Below the pieces are notes generated by a model that was given only the letters and a program-made list of their open reading frames with translations, was not told where the DNA came from and searched no databases. A stretch of 64,000 nt of DNA, from contig CAZCGW010000007.1 in NCBI GenBank assembly GCA_964498255.1, positions 1 through 64,000 of the forward strand, in the 5' to 3' direction. Origin of the DNA: Fluviibacter sp964498255 (GTDB lineage Bacteria; Pseudomonadota; Gammaproteobacteria; Burkholderiales; Rhodocyclaceae). The translations under genes were made by a program, and so were the position numbers. Below, piece by piece: positions 32,503 to 41,850 of the stretch (positions are counted from its first letter, which is position 1; every line of letters starts with the position of its first letter).

Positions 32503-33561
32503 TTAAGCCACCGGCAAACGGATAATGAATTGCGTATGGCCGGGACGGCTCTCACACTCAATCGTTCCCTGATGTTGCTGGATAAAGCTCTGAGCAATCG
32601 TCAATCCCAATCCGGTACCGCCTTCGCGGCCCGATACCAGAGGATAGAACATACGTTCCAGAATGGCTCGTGGAATACCCGGGCCATTATCGATTACCTG
32701 CAACTCAATCGCTAACTTCCAGCGATGCTTCAGCAGGGTTACCTGCCTTACCGCCCGTGTGCGTAACGTAATCTGTCCATTGCCTGACATCGCCTGCGCC
32801 GCATTTCGGGCAATATTCAATACAGCCTGAATCATCTGCTCCCGATCAGCCGTCAGATCCGGCAGGCTGGTATCGTAATCGCGACGTACCGTCAGCGTTT
32901 TCGGAAACTCCGCGAGAATTAGACTGCGCACGCGCTCCAGAATTTCATGGATATTGGTGGGTGCCGGTTGCATACCCTGGTGCGGTTGCAACAGTCGTTG
33001 CATCAGATCTTGCAGCCGGTCAGTTTCTTTGATGATGACCTGTGTGTATTCTCGCAACGAGGGGTTAGGCAACTCATGTTCAAGCAACTGTGCCGCGCCA
33101 CGAATACCCCCCAGCGGGTTTTTAATTTCATGCGCCAGATTGCGCATCAGCTCGCGATGTCGCAACTGGAGCTCGATCAATCGCTCTTCGCGACGGGCCC
33201 GCAACTGCTGGTCAACAGGGCGCATTTCAATGAGCAGCCCCCCTTCCTCTTCGTCCAGCGGTGTCACTGTGCAATCGACATGCAGCACTTCATCACCGCG
33301 TTCGATCTGGATATTCTGGCCGCTATAGCCCCACTTGTTGCTCAGCGACTTCATAATCGCGCTGACCAGCTCGGGGGTGACGCCAATCACCTGAAACAGA
33401 TCACGGCCAAGCGCAGCACGCTGGCTGATACGCAGCAGATTTTCTGCTGCCGGATTCAGGTAAACAATATGCTGCGACCGATCAAGCACAACAGCAGCCG
33501 AAGACAAAAGCTCAAGGCCGGCATACTTGATTGGGGTCATCACGGACTGTTTGGCGTTCAT
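32503..33561 (-). CDS. glnL: nitrogen regulation histidine kinase NtrB
   Basis: This 352-residue soluble kinase/phosphatase acts on NtrC under PII control. A PAS domain (about residues 13-115; AAVVLDRSQHIVYLNPAAE) is followed by LAHEIKNPLGGIRGAAQLL with phosphoacceptor H144, an N box (NIARNAAQAM), DNGPGIP and GGTGLGLTIAQSF. There is no transmembrane segment, as expected. It lies downstream of glnA, separated by an intrinsic terminator, so readthrough or its own promoter must supply expression. Confidence 0.95.
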   Translation of the reverse strand: MNAKQSVMTPIKYAGLELLSSAAVVLDRSQHIVYLNPAAENLLRISQRAALGRDLFQVIGVTPELVSAIMKSLSNKWGYSGQNIQIERGDEVLHVDCTVTPLDEEEGGLLIEMRPVDQQLRARREERLIELQLRHRELMRNLAHEIKNPLGGIRGAAQLLEHELPNPSLREYTQVIIKETDRLQDLMQRLLQPHQGMQPAPTNIHEILERVRSLILAEFPKTLTVRRDYDTSLPDLTADREQMIQAVLNIARNAAQAMSGNGQITLRTRAVRQVTLLKHRWKLAIELQVIDNGPGIPRAILERMFYPLVSGREGGTGLGLTIAQSFIQQHQGTIECESRPGHTQFIIRLPVA

Positions 33562-33590
33562 GGGCTAACCCGTTTATACGTGCGCTAGAA

Positions 33591-33619
33591 ACAAAAGAGG
33601 GACGGCGAACCGTCCCTCT
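33591..33619 (-). terminator. terminator after glnA
   Basis: AGAGGGACGG (33596-33605) and CCGTCCCTCT (33610-33619) form a perfect 10-bp stem with a 4-base loop. On the reverse strand the second arm is followed by TTTTGTTT. It separates glnA from ntrBC while allowing some readthrough. Confidence 0.9.
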
Positions 33620-33666
33620 CTGTTTGCATTTGCCTTTAATGGCTCTGCAAAATTACTCGAGGCCGA

Positions 33667-35079
33667 TTAGCACGAGTAGTACAATTCGAACTCAACTGGG
33701 TGCGTAGTCATACGTACCTTGTTAACTTCTTCCATCTTCAGATCGATGTACGAATCGATCCAATCCTTCGAGAAGACACCACCACGGGTCAGGAACTCGT
33801 GGTCAGCCTTCAGTGCTTCCAGCGCTTCGTCCAGGCTGGCACACACGGTTGGGATCAATGCATCTTCTTCTGGTGGCAGATCGTACAGATTCTTGTCGGC
33901 TGGATCGCCTGGGTGAATCTTGTTCTGGATACCATCCAGACCGGCCATCATTAGCGCTGCAAAAGCCAGATATGGGTTAGCAATCGGATCCGGGAAGCGG
34001 GTTTCGATACGGCGCGCCTTGGTCGAAGCCACGAATGGAATACGGATCGAAGCCGAACGGTTCTTGGCCGAGTAAGCCAGCTTCACTGGTGCTTCGTAGT
34101 GAGGAACCAGACGCTTGTACGAGTTCGTACCCGGGTTAGTAATGGCGTTCAGCGCCTTGGCGTGATTGATAATGCCGCCGATGTAGTACAACGCCATTTC
34201 CGACAGGCCAGCGTACTGGTCACCGGCGAACAGGTTCTTGCCATCTTTCCAGATCGACTGGTGTACGTGCATACCCGAACCGTTGTCACCAACGATTGGC
34301 TTTGGCATGAACGTGGCCGTCTTACCGTACTGGTGTGCAACGTTCAGCACAACGTACTTCAGAATCTGAGTCTGATCGGCACGACGTACCAGCGTATCGA
34401 ACTTGGTACCGATTTCATTCTGACCAGCAGTGGCTACTTCGTGGTGATGCACTTCAACCGGAACGCCACAGGCTTCCAGTGCATTACACATAGCGGTACG
34501 AATGTCGTTGAAGCTATCTACTGGTGCAACCGGGAAGTAACCGCCCTTAACACCCGGACGGTGGCCGGTGTTGCCACCTTCGATCTTGGCATCCGACGAC
34601 CAGGCGGCTTCTTCCGAGTAGATCTTCACGAAGGTGCCCGACATATCGGTCTTCCATTCAACCGAGTCGAAAATGAAGAATTCTGGCTCTGGACCAAAGT
34701 AGGCGGTGTCACCAATACCCGAGCTCTTCAGGTAGGCTTCGGCGCGCTTGGCGATCGAGCGTGGGTCACGGTCGTAACCCTTGCCATCAGTTGGCTCAAC
34801 CACATCACAAGACAGCACCAGAGTGACTTCATCATAGAATGGGTCGATGTAGGCCGATGCCGGATCCGGAATCAACAGCATGTCAGAGGCTTGAATGCCT
34901 TTCCAACCGGCGATCGACGAACCATCAAAAGCCTGACCTTCTTCAAATTTGTCCGCATCGAACTGGCTGACAGGCACGCCAACGTGCTGCTCTTTACCGC
35001 GAGTATCGGTGAAACGGAAATCGATGTATTTAACGTCGTTGTCCTTAACCATCTTCAGGACGTCTTGCACTGTAGCCAT
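33667..35079 (-). CDS. glnA: glutamine synthetase type I
   Basis: This 470-residue dodecameric enzyme makes glutamine from glutamate, ammonia and ATP. Signatures: FDGSSIAGWKGI, the ATP site NGSGMHVHQSIWKDGKNL, and the adenylylation Tyr399 in NLYDLPPEE, so activity is likely controlled by GlnE. ATG at 35079 has AGGAG 9 bp upstream. The ATG at 35088 overlaps that site. Upstream are a sigma-54 promoter and two NtrC sites, and ntrB-ntrC lie downstream. Confidence 0.97.
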   Translation of the reverse strand: MATVQDVLKMVKDNDVKYIDFRFTDTRGKEQHVGVPVSQFDADKFEEGQAFDGSSIAGWKGIQASDMLLIPDPASAYIDPFYDEVTLVLSCDVVEPTDGKGYDRDPRSIAKRAEAYLKSSGIGDTAYFGPEPEFFIFDSVEWKTDMSGTFVKIYSEEAAWSSDAKIEGGNTGHRPGVKGGYFPVAPVDSFNDIRTAMCNALEACGVPVEVHHHEVATAGQNEIGTKFDTLVRRADQTQILKYVVLNVAHQYGKTATFMPKPIVGDNGSGMHVHQSIWKDGKNLFAGDQYAGLSEMALYYIGGIINHAKALNAITNPGTNSYKRLVPHYEAPVKLAYSAKNRSASIRIPFVASTKARRIETRFPDPIANPYLAFAALMMAGLDGIQNKIHPGDPADKNLYDLPPEEDALIPTVCASLDEALEALKADHEFLTRGGVFSKDWIDSYIDLKMEEVNKVRMTTHPVEFELYYSC

Positions 35080-35093
35080 AACAGCCATCTCCT

Positions 35094-35116
35094 AAAAGCG
35101 GCCGCGCGGGGCGGCC
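35094..35116 (-). promoter_or_regulatory. GC-rich hairpin in the glnA leader
   Basis: GGCCGC-(5)-GCGGCC followed on the reverse strand by GC and TTTT immediately before the SD AGGAG of glnA. It could be an attenuator or affect translation. The short U-run makes strong termination unlikely. Confidence 0.45.
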
Positions 35117-35158
35117 TACACACATAGAAACAATAAAAAACTTTTGCCCCGCTTACAG

Positions 35159-35174
35159 AGCAGGATCTGTGCCA
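35159..35174 (-). promoter_or_regulatory. sigma-54 promoter of glnA
   Basis: On the reverse strand TGGCACAGATCCTGCT has the -24 GG and -12 GC elements with exact spacing. The inferred start is near 35147, giving a leader of about 70 bases. Confidence 0.8.
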
Positions 35175-35255
35175 ACAATGATACGACAACCGGCTGTAGA
35201 AAGCGCGCTTTTGGCGCAGCTTTCATCACCCGTTAAGCAACAAGACACCCCGCAC

Positions 35256-35272
35256 CGCACCGACTTGGTGCA
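35256..35272. promoter_or_regulatory. NtrC binding site 1 (glnA enhancer)
   Basis: CGCACCGACTTGGTGCA differs from TGCACC-N5-GGTGCA at one base. The centre is about 117 bp upstream of the inferred glnA start, like the E. coli enhancer. Confidence 0.75.
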
Positions 35273-35300
35273 AAAACTAGCGGTTCGCACCAAACAGGGG

Positions 35301-35317
35301 CGCACCGTACGGGTGCA
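35301..35317. promoter_or_regulatory. NtrC binding site 2 (glnA enhancer)
   Basis: CGCACCGTACGGGTGCA is a second 17-bp match to TGCACC-N5-GGTGCA with one mismatch, centred 45 bp beyond site 1. It ends 9 bp before the stop of the CDF transporter gene. Confidence 0.75.
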
Positions 35318-35325
35318 GACAACGA

Positions 35326-36567
35326 TTAAGCACTCAAGCGGCGATAAACCACCCAGGTATCCAGCGGCAGCTTTTCTTTCGCCGCTGCAGCCTGCAAAGC
35401 TCTCACCCCTTGCTCTATTATGGCCGGTTCAGGGTCAATCCCTGGCGCCGGTGGCAGCATGATCTCTACCTCGACCCGACCGTTCAGATAGTGCAACTGC
35501 ACACGCTCGGGGGCCCAGGCCGTATGCGCCCCCCAAATGCGTTCAGCCGCCTGCTCGAGCCACGCCGCCAATGTCGCACGATCCAGCGCACCCTGATAGA
35601 CGGCTTCATCGGCAACCAGATCGTCCTCCGGATCAATATGGACCAGCATATCGAGCACTTCCGGGCACCGCTCCCGCACACGGCGGCGCACCATCTCGGC
35701 AATACGATGCCCTTCTGAAACACTGATCCGAGGCGATACGAGCACATGGGCATCCACCAGAATACGATCGGCCATGCGGCGTGTTCTCAGGTCATGCAGC
35801 CCGATAACGCCCGGCGTATCGTCGATCACATGGCGAATCGCATCAATTTCTTCTGCATTGGCGCCTTTATCAATGAGCTCTTCAAGGGCACGATAAGAAA
35901 ACTGCCAACCCATTTTGACGATCAGCGCACCAACAATCGCTGCAGCCAATAGGTCTGCGTACACAAACCCCATCAAGCTCCCACCAATACCAATCGCTAC
36001 GACCAGGGACGACGCAGCATCAGAGCGAGAATGCCAGGCATTTGCTACCAACATGGCGGAGTTGGCCTTCTGAGCCACACGCAGCATGTAACGAAACAGC
36101 CACTCTTTGGACACGAGCGCCAATAAGGCCACATACAACGCCATCATCTGAACCGGCGCGGCCTCTTCAACGCTCATGGCTCGATCTGCTGCGGAATAGA
36201 GAAACCCGCCACCGATGGCAAGCAACATCAACCCGAGAATCAGCGTAGCCAGCGTTTCCAGTCGGGCATGCCCATACGGGTGATTATCATCCGCCGCCCG
36301 CGCGCTGTGTCGTGCCACAAAAAGCACGAGGAAGTCCGATAGCAAATCGGAAAACGAATGAAATCCGTCTACTAATAGACTATGGGAATGGGAAAACCAG
36401 CCGACGATGATCTGCAATATAGAGAGGCCAATATTGACTCCCATACTGACATTAACCGACCGGCGCACCAGACGATTAGCCTCGGCATTGCCATGGACGC
36501 CGGTTAACGCATCAATCAGCGCACTCTGATCATGCGCGTGACCTGCGTGGTGATGTCCTAAGGACAT
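35326..36567 (-). CDS. cation diffusion facilitator family metal transporter
   Basis: This 413-residue inner-membrane CDF transporter probably exports Zn, Co, Fe or Mn in exchange for protons. The N terminus is His-rich (MSLGHHHAGHAHDQ). Transmembrane metal-site residues appear as LLVDGFHSFSDLLSDF and AWHSRSDAASSLVV (HX3D sites), followed by a long cytoplasmic ferredoxin-like domain (about residues 215-410). ATG at 36567 has GGAGA upstream. In-frame starts further up lie in low-quality sequence. Metal specificity is not readable. It is divergent from the rhodanese gene. Confidence 0.9.
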   Translation of the reverse strand: MSLGHHHAGHAHDQSALIDALTGVHGNAEANRLVRRSVNVSMGVNIGLSILQIIVGWFSHSHSLLVDGFHSFSDLLSDFLVLFVARHSARAADDNHPYGHARLETLATLILGLMLLAIGGGFLYSAADRAMSVEEAAPVQMMALYVALLALVSKEWLFRYMLRVAQKANSAMLVANAWHSRSDAASSLVVAIGIGGSLMGFVYADLLAAAIVGALIVKMGWQFSYRALEELIDKGANAEEIDAIRHVIDDTPGVIGLHDLRTRRMADRILVDAHVLVSPRISVSEGHRIAEMVRRRVRERCPEVLDMLVHIDPEDDLVADEAVYQGALDRATLAAWLEQAAERIWGAHTAWAPERVQLHYLNGRVEVEIMLPPAPGIDPEPAIIEQGVRALQAAAAKEKLPLDTWVVYRRLSA

Positions 36568-36712
36568 GGTGATCTCCAGGTAAACAGCCCGAGCGAGCCG
36601 CATAGATTCCGCTTGCTGCGGCGGCCGCGTATACTCGCCACTTGAACAGCATTCTATCGTCAATCGTGCAGCCTCCGGGGCTGCCCTATTACCGCATAAC
36701 AAAAGATTCATC

Positions 36713-37165
36713 ATGAGCCGAATCAACGACATTCTGACCCAGGCGCGCCAGCGTGCCGAACAACAGGGCTTCAACTATAGTGGCGACGTGACGCCGCAGG
36801 AGGCGCTAACGCTGCTCCAGGAAGCCCCCGGCACCATTCTCGTAGATGTCCGCACCCGCGCCGAATGGGATTGGGTAGGCCGAGTACCCGGCGCTATCGA
36901 AATTGACTGGGTGCAATATCCGGAAATGTCGCGCAACCAGCAGTTCATCAGCGAGCTACAACGCCAGGTACCACGCGATGCCACGATTCTGTTTCTCTGC
37001 CGCAGCGGTGTCCGTTCGCGCAGCGCTGCCACTGCAGCCCTAGACGCCGGCTTTACAGCGGCCTACAACATTCTGGAAGGCTTCGAGGGCGATAAGGATG
37101 CCAACAACCACCGCGGCAATCTGGGTGGCTGGCGTTTCCACTGCCTCCCCTGGTATCAGGGCTAA
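36713..37165 (+). CDS. rhodanese-like sulfurtransferase
   Basis: This 150-residue single-domain rhodanese carries the active loop LCRSGVRSRSAA with the catalytic Cys and the CH2A-like ILVDVRTRAEWDWVGRVPGA. It should transfer sulfane sulfur in the cytoplasm. The partner is unknown. nadA starts 11 bp after its stop, so it may supply sulfur for, or simply be co-transcribed with, the Fe-S enzyme NadA. Confidence 0.88.
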   Translation: MSRINDILTQARQRAEQQGFNYSGDVTPQEALTLLQEAPGTILVDVRTRAEWDWVGRVPGAIEIDWVQYPEMSRNQQFISELQRQVPRDATILFLCRSGVRSRSAATAALDAGFTAAYNILEGFEGDKDANNHRGNLGGWRFHCLPWYQG

Positions 37166-37176
37166 GGAAATCGAGC

Positions 37177-38268
37177 ATGCTGTCATTTGAAGATTACCGC
37201 GATCTCACGGACGAGGTCTGCCAGGAACGCATTCACGCCGCCCGCAAACAATTAGGCGCCCGCGCCGTTTTGCTGTGCCACCACTACCAGCGTGCTGATG
37301 TCTACCAGCATGCCGACCTGACTGGCGACTCGCTCAAGCTGTCGCGGCTGGCCAGCCAGACAGATGCCGAATACATCGTGTTCTGCGGCGTACACTTCAT
37401 GGCGGAAGTTGCCGACATGATGACCAAGCCCAACCAGACGGCAATTCTGCCGGATCTGGCTGCTGGCTGCTCTATGGCCGACATGGCTAACCTGACCAAG
37501 GTGGAACGCTGCTGGCGGGAACTGACGGCAGCGCTGGGAGAAGACCCCGCCAACCAGGTCACGCCGATTACCTACATTAACTCGGCGGCGGATCTCAAAG
37601 CTTTCTGCGGTGAGCGGGGCGGCATCGTCTGTACCTCATCAAACGCCCCGGTCATTCTGGACTGGGCGCTGGAACGTCGTCCGAAAATCCTGTTCTTCCC
37701 CGACCAGCACCTGGGTCGCTGGACAGGTCACCAACGGGGCATTCCTCTGGATCATATGGTGGTCTGGGATCCGGATCAGCCGCGTGGCGGCCTGACGCAG
37801 GAACAGATCCGCAACGCAAAAATTCTGCTCTGGAAAGGACACTGCTCTGTCCACCAGATGTTCCAGCCTTCACACATTGAGGCTTTCCGTGCCAAGCACC
37901 CAGAGGGCAAAGTGATCTCGCACCCCGAGTGCTCATTCGAAGTGTGCGCGGCATCGGATTACATTGGCTCAACCGAATATATCGTCAAGATCATCAAGGA
38001 GGCGCCTACTGGCACACGCTGGCTCGTAGGCACCGAATTGAACCTGGTTGAGCGTCTAGCGCGCGAAGTCGCACCAGAAGGCAAGATCGTTCAGTTCATG
38101 TCGCCAACGGTATGCATGTGTTCGACGATGCAACGCATTGATCCGCAGCACCTTGCCTGGACGCTCGAGAATCTGGTGGCCGGCCATGTCGTGAATGCAA
38201 TCCGCGTACCGGAAAGCCAGACAGCCGCGGCCAAGCTGGCCATGGAACGCATGCTCGAGGTTTCCTGA
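37177..38268 (+). CDS. nadA: quinolinate synthase NadA
   Basis: This 363-residue [4Fe-4S] enzyme makes quinolinate for NAD synthesis. Conserved text: LCHHYQRADVYQHADLTGDS, the first cluster-region Cys in GCSMADMAN, SHPECSFEVCAASDYIGSTE and SPTVCMCSTMQRI. The length is normal. It follows the rhodanese gene by 11 bp and precedes an EEP-family gene. Confidence 0.95.
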   Translation: MLSFEDYRDLTDEVCQERIHAARKQLGARAVLLCHHYQRADVYQHADLTGDSLKLSRLASQTDAEYIVFCGVHFMAEVADMMTKPNQTAILPDLAAGCSMADMANLTKVERCWRELTAALGEDPANQVTPITYINSAADLKAFCGERGGIVCTSSNAPVILDWALERRPKILFFPDQHLGRWTGHQRGIPLDHMVVWDPDQPRGGLTQEQIRNAKILLWKGHCSVHQMFQPSHIEAFRAKHPEGKVISHPECSFEVCAASDYIGSTEYIVKIIKEAPTGTRWLVGTELNLVERLAREVAPEGKIVQFMSPTVCMCSTMQRIDPQHLAWTLENLVAGHVVNAIRVPESQTAAAKLAMERMLEVS

Positions 38269-38294
38269 CGGCCTTTCCGGCCGAGGGGCACACC

Positions 38295-39041
38295 ATGTCC
38301 GACACGCTGTCGCTGGTTACCTACAATATCCACAAAGGGTTCTCGCAGTTCAATCGCCGTCTAACGGTTCACGATCTGCGAGATCGCCTGCGCCATCTAA
38401 ATCCGGATCTGGTGTTTCTACAAGAGGTGCAAGGACTGCACCAGCAGCATGCCCTCAAGCACGACAACTGGCCAGAACAACCACAACATGAGTTTCTGGC
38501 GGAGACGGTCTGGCATGCCAGTTACGGCCAGAACGTGTTGTACGACCACGGCCATCACGGCAATGCCATTCTGTCGCGCTACCCGATCGAGCGAAGTCAC
38601 AATCAGGATGTAACGCACCTTAGTTTTGAACGCCGTGGCCTACTGCACACGCAGATCGCCTGGCAAGGAAAAATGGTGCACTGTGTGTGTGCGCATCTAT
38701 CGCTGCTGGCGCGTTCGCGCAAATGGCAAATGGCCGCTCTGGCCGAAGAAATTGATCGGCTTGTGCCGCATGATCAGCCGCTCATTATCGCCGGCGACTT
38801 CAACGACTGGCGCAATCACGCCAGTGAACACCTGGCTCGGCGACTCGACATGGTTGAGGTATTCGACACGCTCTCCGGCAAACCTGCTCGTAGCTTTCCA
38901 GTAGCGATGCCCATGCTACGGCTGGATCGGATCTACATCCGTGGCCTGAAAGCCGTTCGCGCCGATGTGCACTACGGTGCAGGCTGGTCAAAAATTTCTG
39001 ATCACGCCGCGCTCCGTTGCGAGCTTGCGCTCACGGACTAA
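38295..39041 (+). CDS. endonuclease/exonuclease/phosphatase family protein (YbhP-like)
   Basis: This 248-residue EEP-fold metal-dependent phosphodiesterase shows LVTYNIHKGFSQFNRR, the metal Glu in LVFLQEVQG, IIAGDFNDWRNH and the final catalytic ISDHAALRCEL. Its pairing with clsB, whose start lies 1 bp after its stop, mirrors E. coli ybhP-clsB, suggesting a role in phospholipid metabolism rather than DNA repair. The substrate is unknown. Confidence 0.87.
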   Translation: MSDTLSLVTYNIHKGFSQFNRRLTVHDLRDRLRHLNPDLVFLQEVQGLHQQHALKHDNWPEQPQHEFLAETVWHASYGQNVLYDHGHHGNAILSRYPIERSHNQDVTHLSFERRGLLHTQIAWQGKMVHCVCAHLSLLARSRKWQMAALAEEIDRLVPHDQPLIIAGDFNDWRNHASEHLARRLDMVEVFDTLSGKPARSFPVAMPMLRLDRIYIRGLKAVRADVHYGAGWSKISDHAALRCELALTD

Positions 39042-39042
39042 T

Positions 39043-40248
39043 ATGCGCATCGGCGGCCGGCTGCTCAACGCACTGAATTCCGCACCCGTAATCACCGGTG
39101 GTAACCAACTACGCCTGTTGTGCAATGGTGGCATGTATTTTCCGGCATTACTCGCCGCAATATCTACGGCGCAACACACCATACGGCTTGAAACCTATCT
39201 GTATGCCGACGACAACATCGGCAATGCAACCACCCAGGCACTATGTGACGCGGCCCAACGCGGTTTAGACGTCCGACTGGTCGTTGATGGTTTCGGCGCG
39301 CGCAACATCGACACACATCACCTTCCCCGTTTGCTCAAAGCTGGCGTACAGGTGCGCATATTCAGACCCGAGCAAGCGCTTTGGCGGCACCTGCTCTCAC
39401 GCAAGCGTACGCGCCTAAGGCGTATGCACCGCAAAATGGCGCTGATCGATGGTCGCACAGCCTTTCTGGGCGGCATCAACATTATTGATGACGCCACGGG
39501 CAACACGGCGGCAACACGTCTTGATTTTGCATTGATCATTGAAGGCTCGATCATCCCGCAGATTGCACGGGCAATGGATCGTCAATGGTTAACCTTGTCA
39601 CGGCGCCCGTTCTTTCGCCATGGCGTCCGCCCGCTGCCGACACCGCTGGACACCACCCCTGCTGGCCTAATCGATTGCGGCCTTCTACTTCGCGACAATC
39701 TGATGCATCGCCGCAGCATTGAGCAGGCTTATATCGAAGGCATTCAATCTGCCAAAGATCGCATAACTCTGGCGATGGCCTACTTCATCCCCAGCCGGAA
39801 CATTCTCAACGCCCTGCTGGATGCTGCGCGACGCGGGGTTCGTGTTGATCTGATGCTACAGGGGCGCATCGAATACCGACTCCAGCATTACGCATCGCAG
39901 TCGCTCTATCACCGACTGCTTACTGCTGGTGTTCATATTTACGAATACCAACCCGGACTGATGCATGCCAAAGTGGGCGTCATTGATGGCGACTGGGCAA
40001 CGCTGGGTTCTGCCAATCTGGATCCGTTTTCACTGCTGGTCGCCCGCGAAGCCAATCTGATTATTCGCAACCCCACATTCTGTAGCGAGCTAGGCCAGCA
40101 ACTGGACCGAGAGATCCAAATGAATTGCCATGAAATTAGCGTCAGCGGTTGGGCAAGAAAATCAGGGCTTCACCGAGCCCTACGGGTTATTAGCGCCCGT
40201 TTGATTTTCAGGCTGCTCAGCTTAACGCGCTACGCCGATAATTATTAG
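39043..40248 (+). CDS. clsB: cardiolipin synthase ClsB-type phospholipase D enzyme
   Basis: This 401-residue PLD-superfamily protein has two HKD motifs: HRKMALIDGRTAFLGG and HAKVGVIDGDWATLGSANLD. There is no long hydrophobic N terminus, matching ClsB rather than ClsA. ClsB-type enzymes make cardiolipin and can make phosphatidylglycerol. ATG at 39043 follows the EEP stop by 1 bp. Its 3' end overlaps convergent gluQ by 4 bp. Confidence 0.9.
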   Translation: MRIGGRLLNALNSAPVITGGNQLRLLCNGGMYFPALLAAISTAQHTIRLETYLYADDNIGNATTQALCDAAQRGLDVRLVVDGFGARNIDTHHLPRLLKAGVQVRIFRPEQALWRHLLSRKRTRLRRMHRKMALIDGRTAFLGGINIIDDATGNTAATRLDFALIIEGSIIPQIARAMDRQWLTLSRRPFFRHGVRPLPTPLDTTPAGLIDCGLLLRDNLMHRRSIEQAYIEGIQSAKDRITLAMAYFIPSRNILNALLDAARRGVRVDLMLQGRIEYRLQHYASQSLYHRLLTAGVHIYEYQPGLMHAKVGVIDGDWATLGSANLDPFSLLVAREANLIIRNPTFCSELGQQLDREIQMNCHEISVSGWARKSGLHRALRVISARLIFRLLSLTRYADNY

Positions 40249-41198
40249 GCATCCGTCCATGCGGGCAGAGGCAAGTGGCGTCTACTCGGAACCCGCGCCA
40301 TCGACCATTCGGACTTAGCCCACGCCCATACCTCCGCCTGCGGGGCAGCCCCTAAAGCCCGGGGTGGATCTTGCCCCAGAAAATTGAAGGCTGCCAACAA
40401 GGTGGTTACCCGCGCCCGTTCATCCAGTATAGGCAAGCCCTTGGCAAGCGTCTGCTTTGAGAGTTTTTCCCCGGCATTATTGACGGCCACTGGCACGTGC
40501 GCATAACTTGGTGCGCGCCCTCCCAATGCGTTAATGAGCGCTAATTGGCGTGTGGTTGAGTCGATCAAATCAGCGCCGCGCACCACCTGATTCACGCCTT
40601 GAGCCAGGTCATCTACCACGACGGCCAATTGATAAGTGGTACAGCCGTCAGCGCGCCGCAGTACAAAATCACCGACATCTCTCGCTAGCTGCTGGCTCAC
40701 TGCACCCTGAATACGATCTTCAAAAGACCATTCAGGCGCATCCAACCCGCCTGACCGGAAACGCCATGCCGCACCTACTGGCACCGCATCACTAGGTTGC
40801 CAAGCGCTGCAGGTTCCCGGATAAATGCGTGCGCCATCTATGCCAATCTGCGTATCTGCATGACTCGCCAACTGGCTACGCGTACAAACACAGGGATAAG
40901 CAAGGCCTGCCGTAATTAGCTTTTGCAACGCTTCCTGATAAACAGGCTCTCGCTCCGACTGCCGAACGATCATTCCATCCCAGGAAAAACCATAAGCACG
41001 CAGCGCATCCATCTGCTGTTCTGCCATGCCGGCCACGGCACGGGGTCGATCAACATCTTCAATGCGCAACAACCACTCCCCGCCTCGGGCTTCCAGATAA
41101 CTGGCCACTGCGGCCACCAGAGAGCCGAAATGCAGCGGCCCGGTGGGCGATGGCGCAAAACGCCCAATAATCGTGGTCGAAGGCAAGTCTTCGCTCAT
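40245..41198 (-). CDS. gluQ: glutamyl-Q tRNA(Asp) synthetase
   Basis: This 317-residue paralog of the glutamyl-tRNA synthetase catalytic core attaches Glu to queuosine in tRNA-Asp. Motifs: GRFAPSPTGPLHFGSLVAAV (HIGH variant), zinc ligands CVC plus IYPGTC, and KLSKQTLAKG (KMSKS variant). It lacks an anticodon-binding domain, as expected. It is divergent from cytochrome b561. Confidence 0.93.
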   Translation of the reverse strand: MSEDLPSTTIIGRFAPSPTGPLHFGSLVAAVASYLEARGGEWLLRIEDVDRPRAVAGMAEQQMDALRAYGFSWDGMIVRQSEREPVYQEALQKLITAGLAYPCVCTRSQLASHADTQIGIDGARIYPGTCSAWQPSDAVPVGAAWRFRSGGLDAPEWSFEDRIQGAVSQQLARDVGDFVLRRADGCTTYQLAVVVDDLAQGVNQVVRGADLIDSTTRQLALINALGGRAPSYAHVPVAVNNAGEKLSKQTLAKGLPILDERARVTTLLAAFNFLGQDPPRALGAAPQAEVWAWAKSEWSMARVPSRRHLPLPAWTDA

Positions 41199-41283
41199 AA
41201 AATTTGAATGCTGATTTCACATTGCTCGAACAATCCGCTCATAATAAAGGCGCAACCTAACAACCTTCAATGCAAACCGCCTT

Positions 41284-41850
41284 ATGACTGAAAATAAACT
41301 CCCCGCCACCGCTCGTTATACTCGCCCAGCTATTGCTCTGCATTGGCTGATGGCGTGGATTATCATCGCCGTTTATTTTTTGGGCTTAAGCATCGAATCG
41401 TTGCCTGTTGGCCCAGATCGCATTCAGGTGATCGGCTGGCACAAATGGCTGGGCGTCACCATTGCCTTTCTGTGGGGCTTTCGCGTTCTGTGGCGGGCAG
41501 GCCACCGACCACCGCCGCTGCCATCGACCAGCCCCGCATGGCAAAACAACGTATCCCACCTGGTGCATATTGCGCTATACATCCTGATGATCGCCATTCC
41601 TGTCACCGGCTGGCTCATGAGCTCGGCGAAAGGTTACACCACCAATTTCTTTGGCCTGTTTGACTTACCGAACCTACTGACAAAAGATAAAGAACTCGGT
41701 CACACGCTCAAAGAAATCCACGAAGTATTAGCCAACAGCCTGATTGCCCTGGTCGGCCTCCATATCGGCGCGGCTTTAAAACATCAGATCATTGACAAAG
41801 ACAATCTGCTGGATCGCATGCGCCCAGCCAGAAAGCATCGCGAATCATGA
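41284..41850 (+). CDS. cytochrome b561 family protein
   Basis: This 188-residue inner-membrane dihaem cytochrome b has four transmembrane helices and His ligands in YTRPAIALHWLMAWIII, VIGWHKWLGVTIAFLWG, HIALYILMIAIPVTGW and ALVGLHIGAALKHQII. Such proteins move electrons between quinone and periplasmic acceptors. The next gene, a YceI protein, overlaps by 4 bp, recalling E. coli yceJ-yceI. Confidence 0.92.
   Translation: MTENKLPATARYTRPAIALHWLMAWIIIAVYFLGLSIESLPVGPDRIQVIGWHKWLGVTIAFLWGFRVLWRAGHRPPPLPSTSPAWQNNVSHLVHIALYILMIAIPVTGWLMSSAKGYTTNFFGLFDLPNLLTKDKELGHTLKEIHEVLANSLIALVGLHIGAALKHQIIDKDNLLDRMRPARKHRES

Noticed and set aside
34099..35127. 342-codon open frame antisense to glnA
   Set aside because: It lies wholly opposite a highly conserved gene, has no recognisable domain, and is explained by glnA codon bias.
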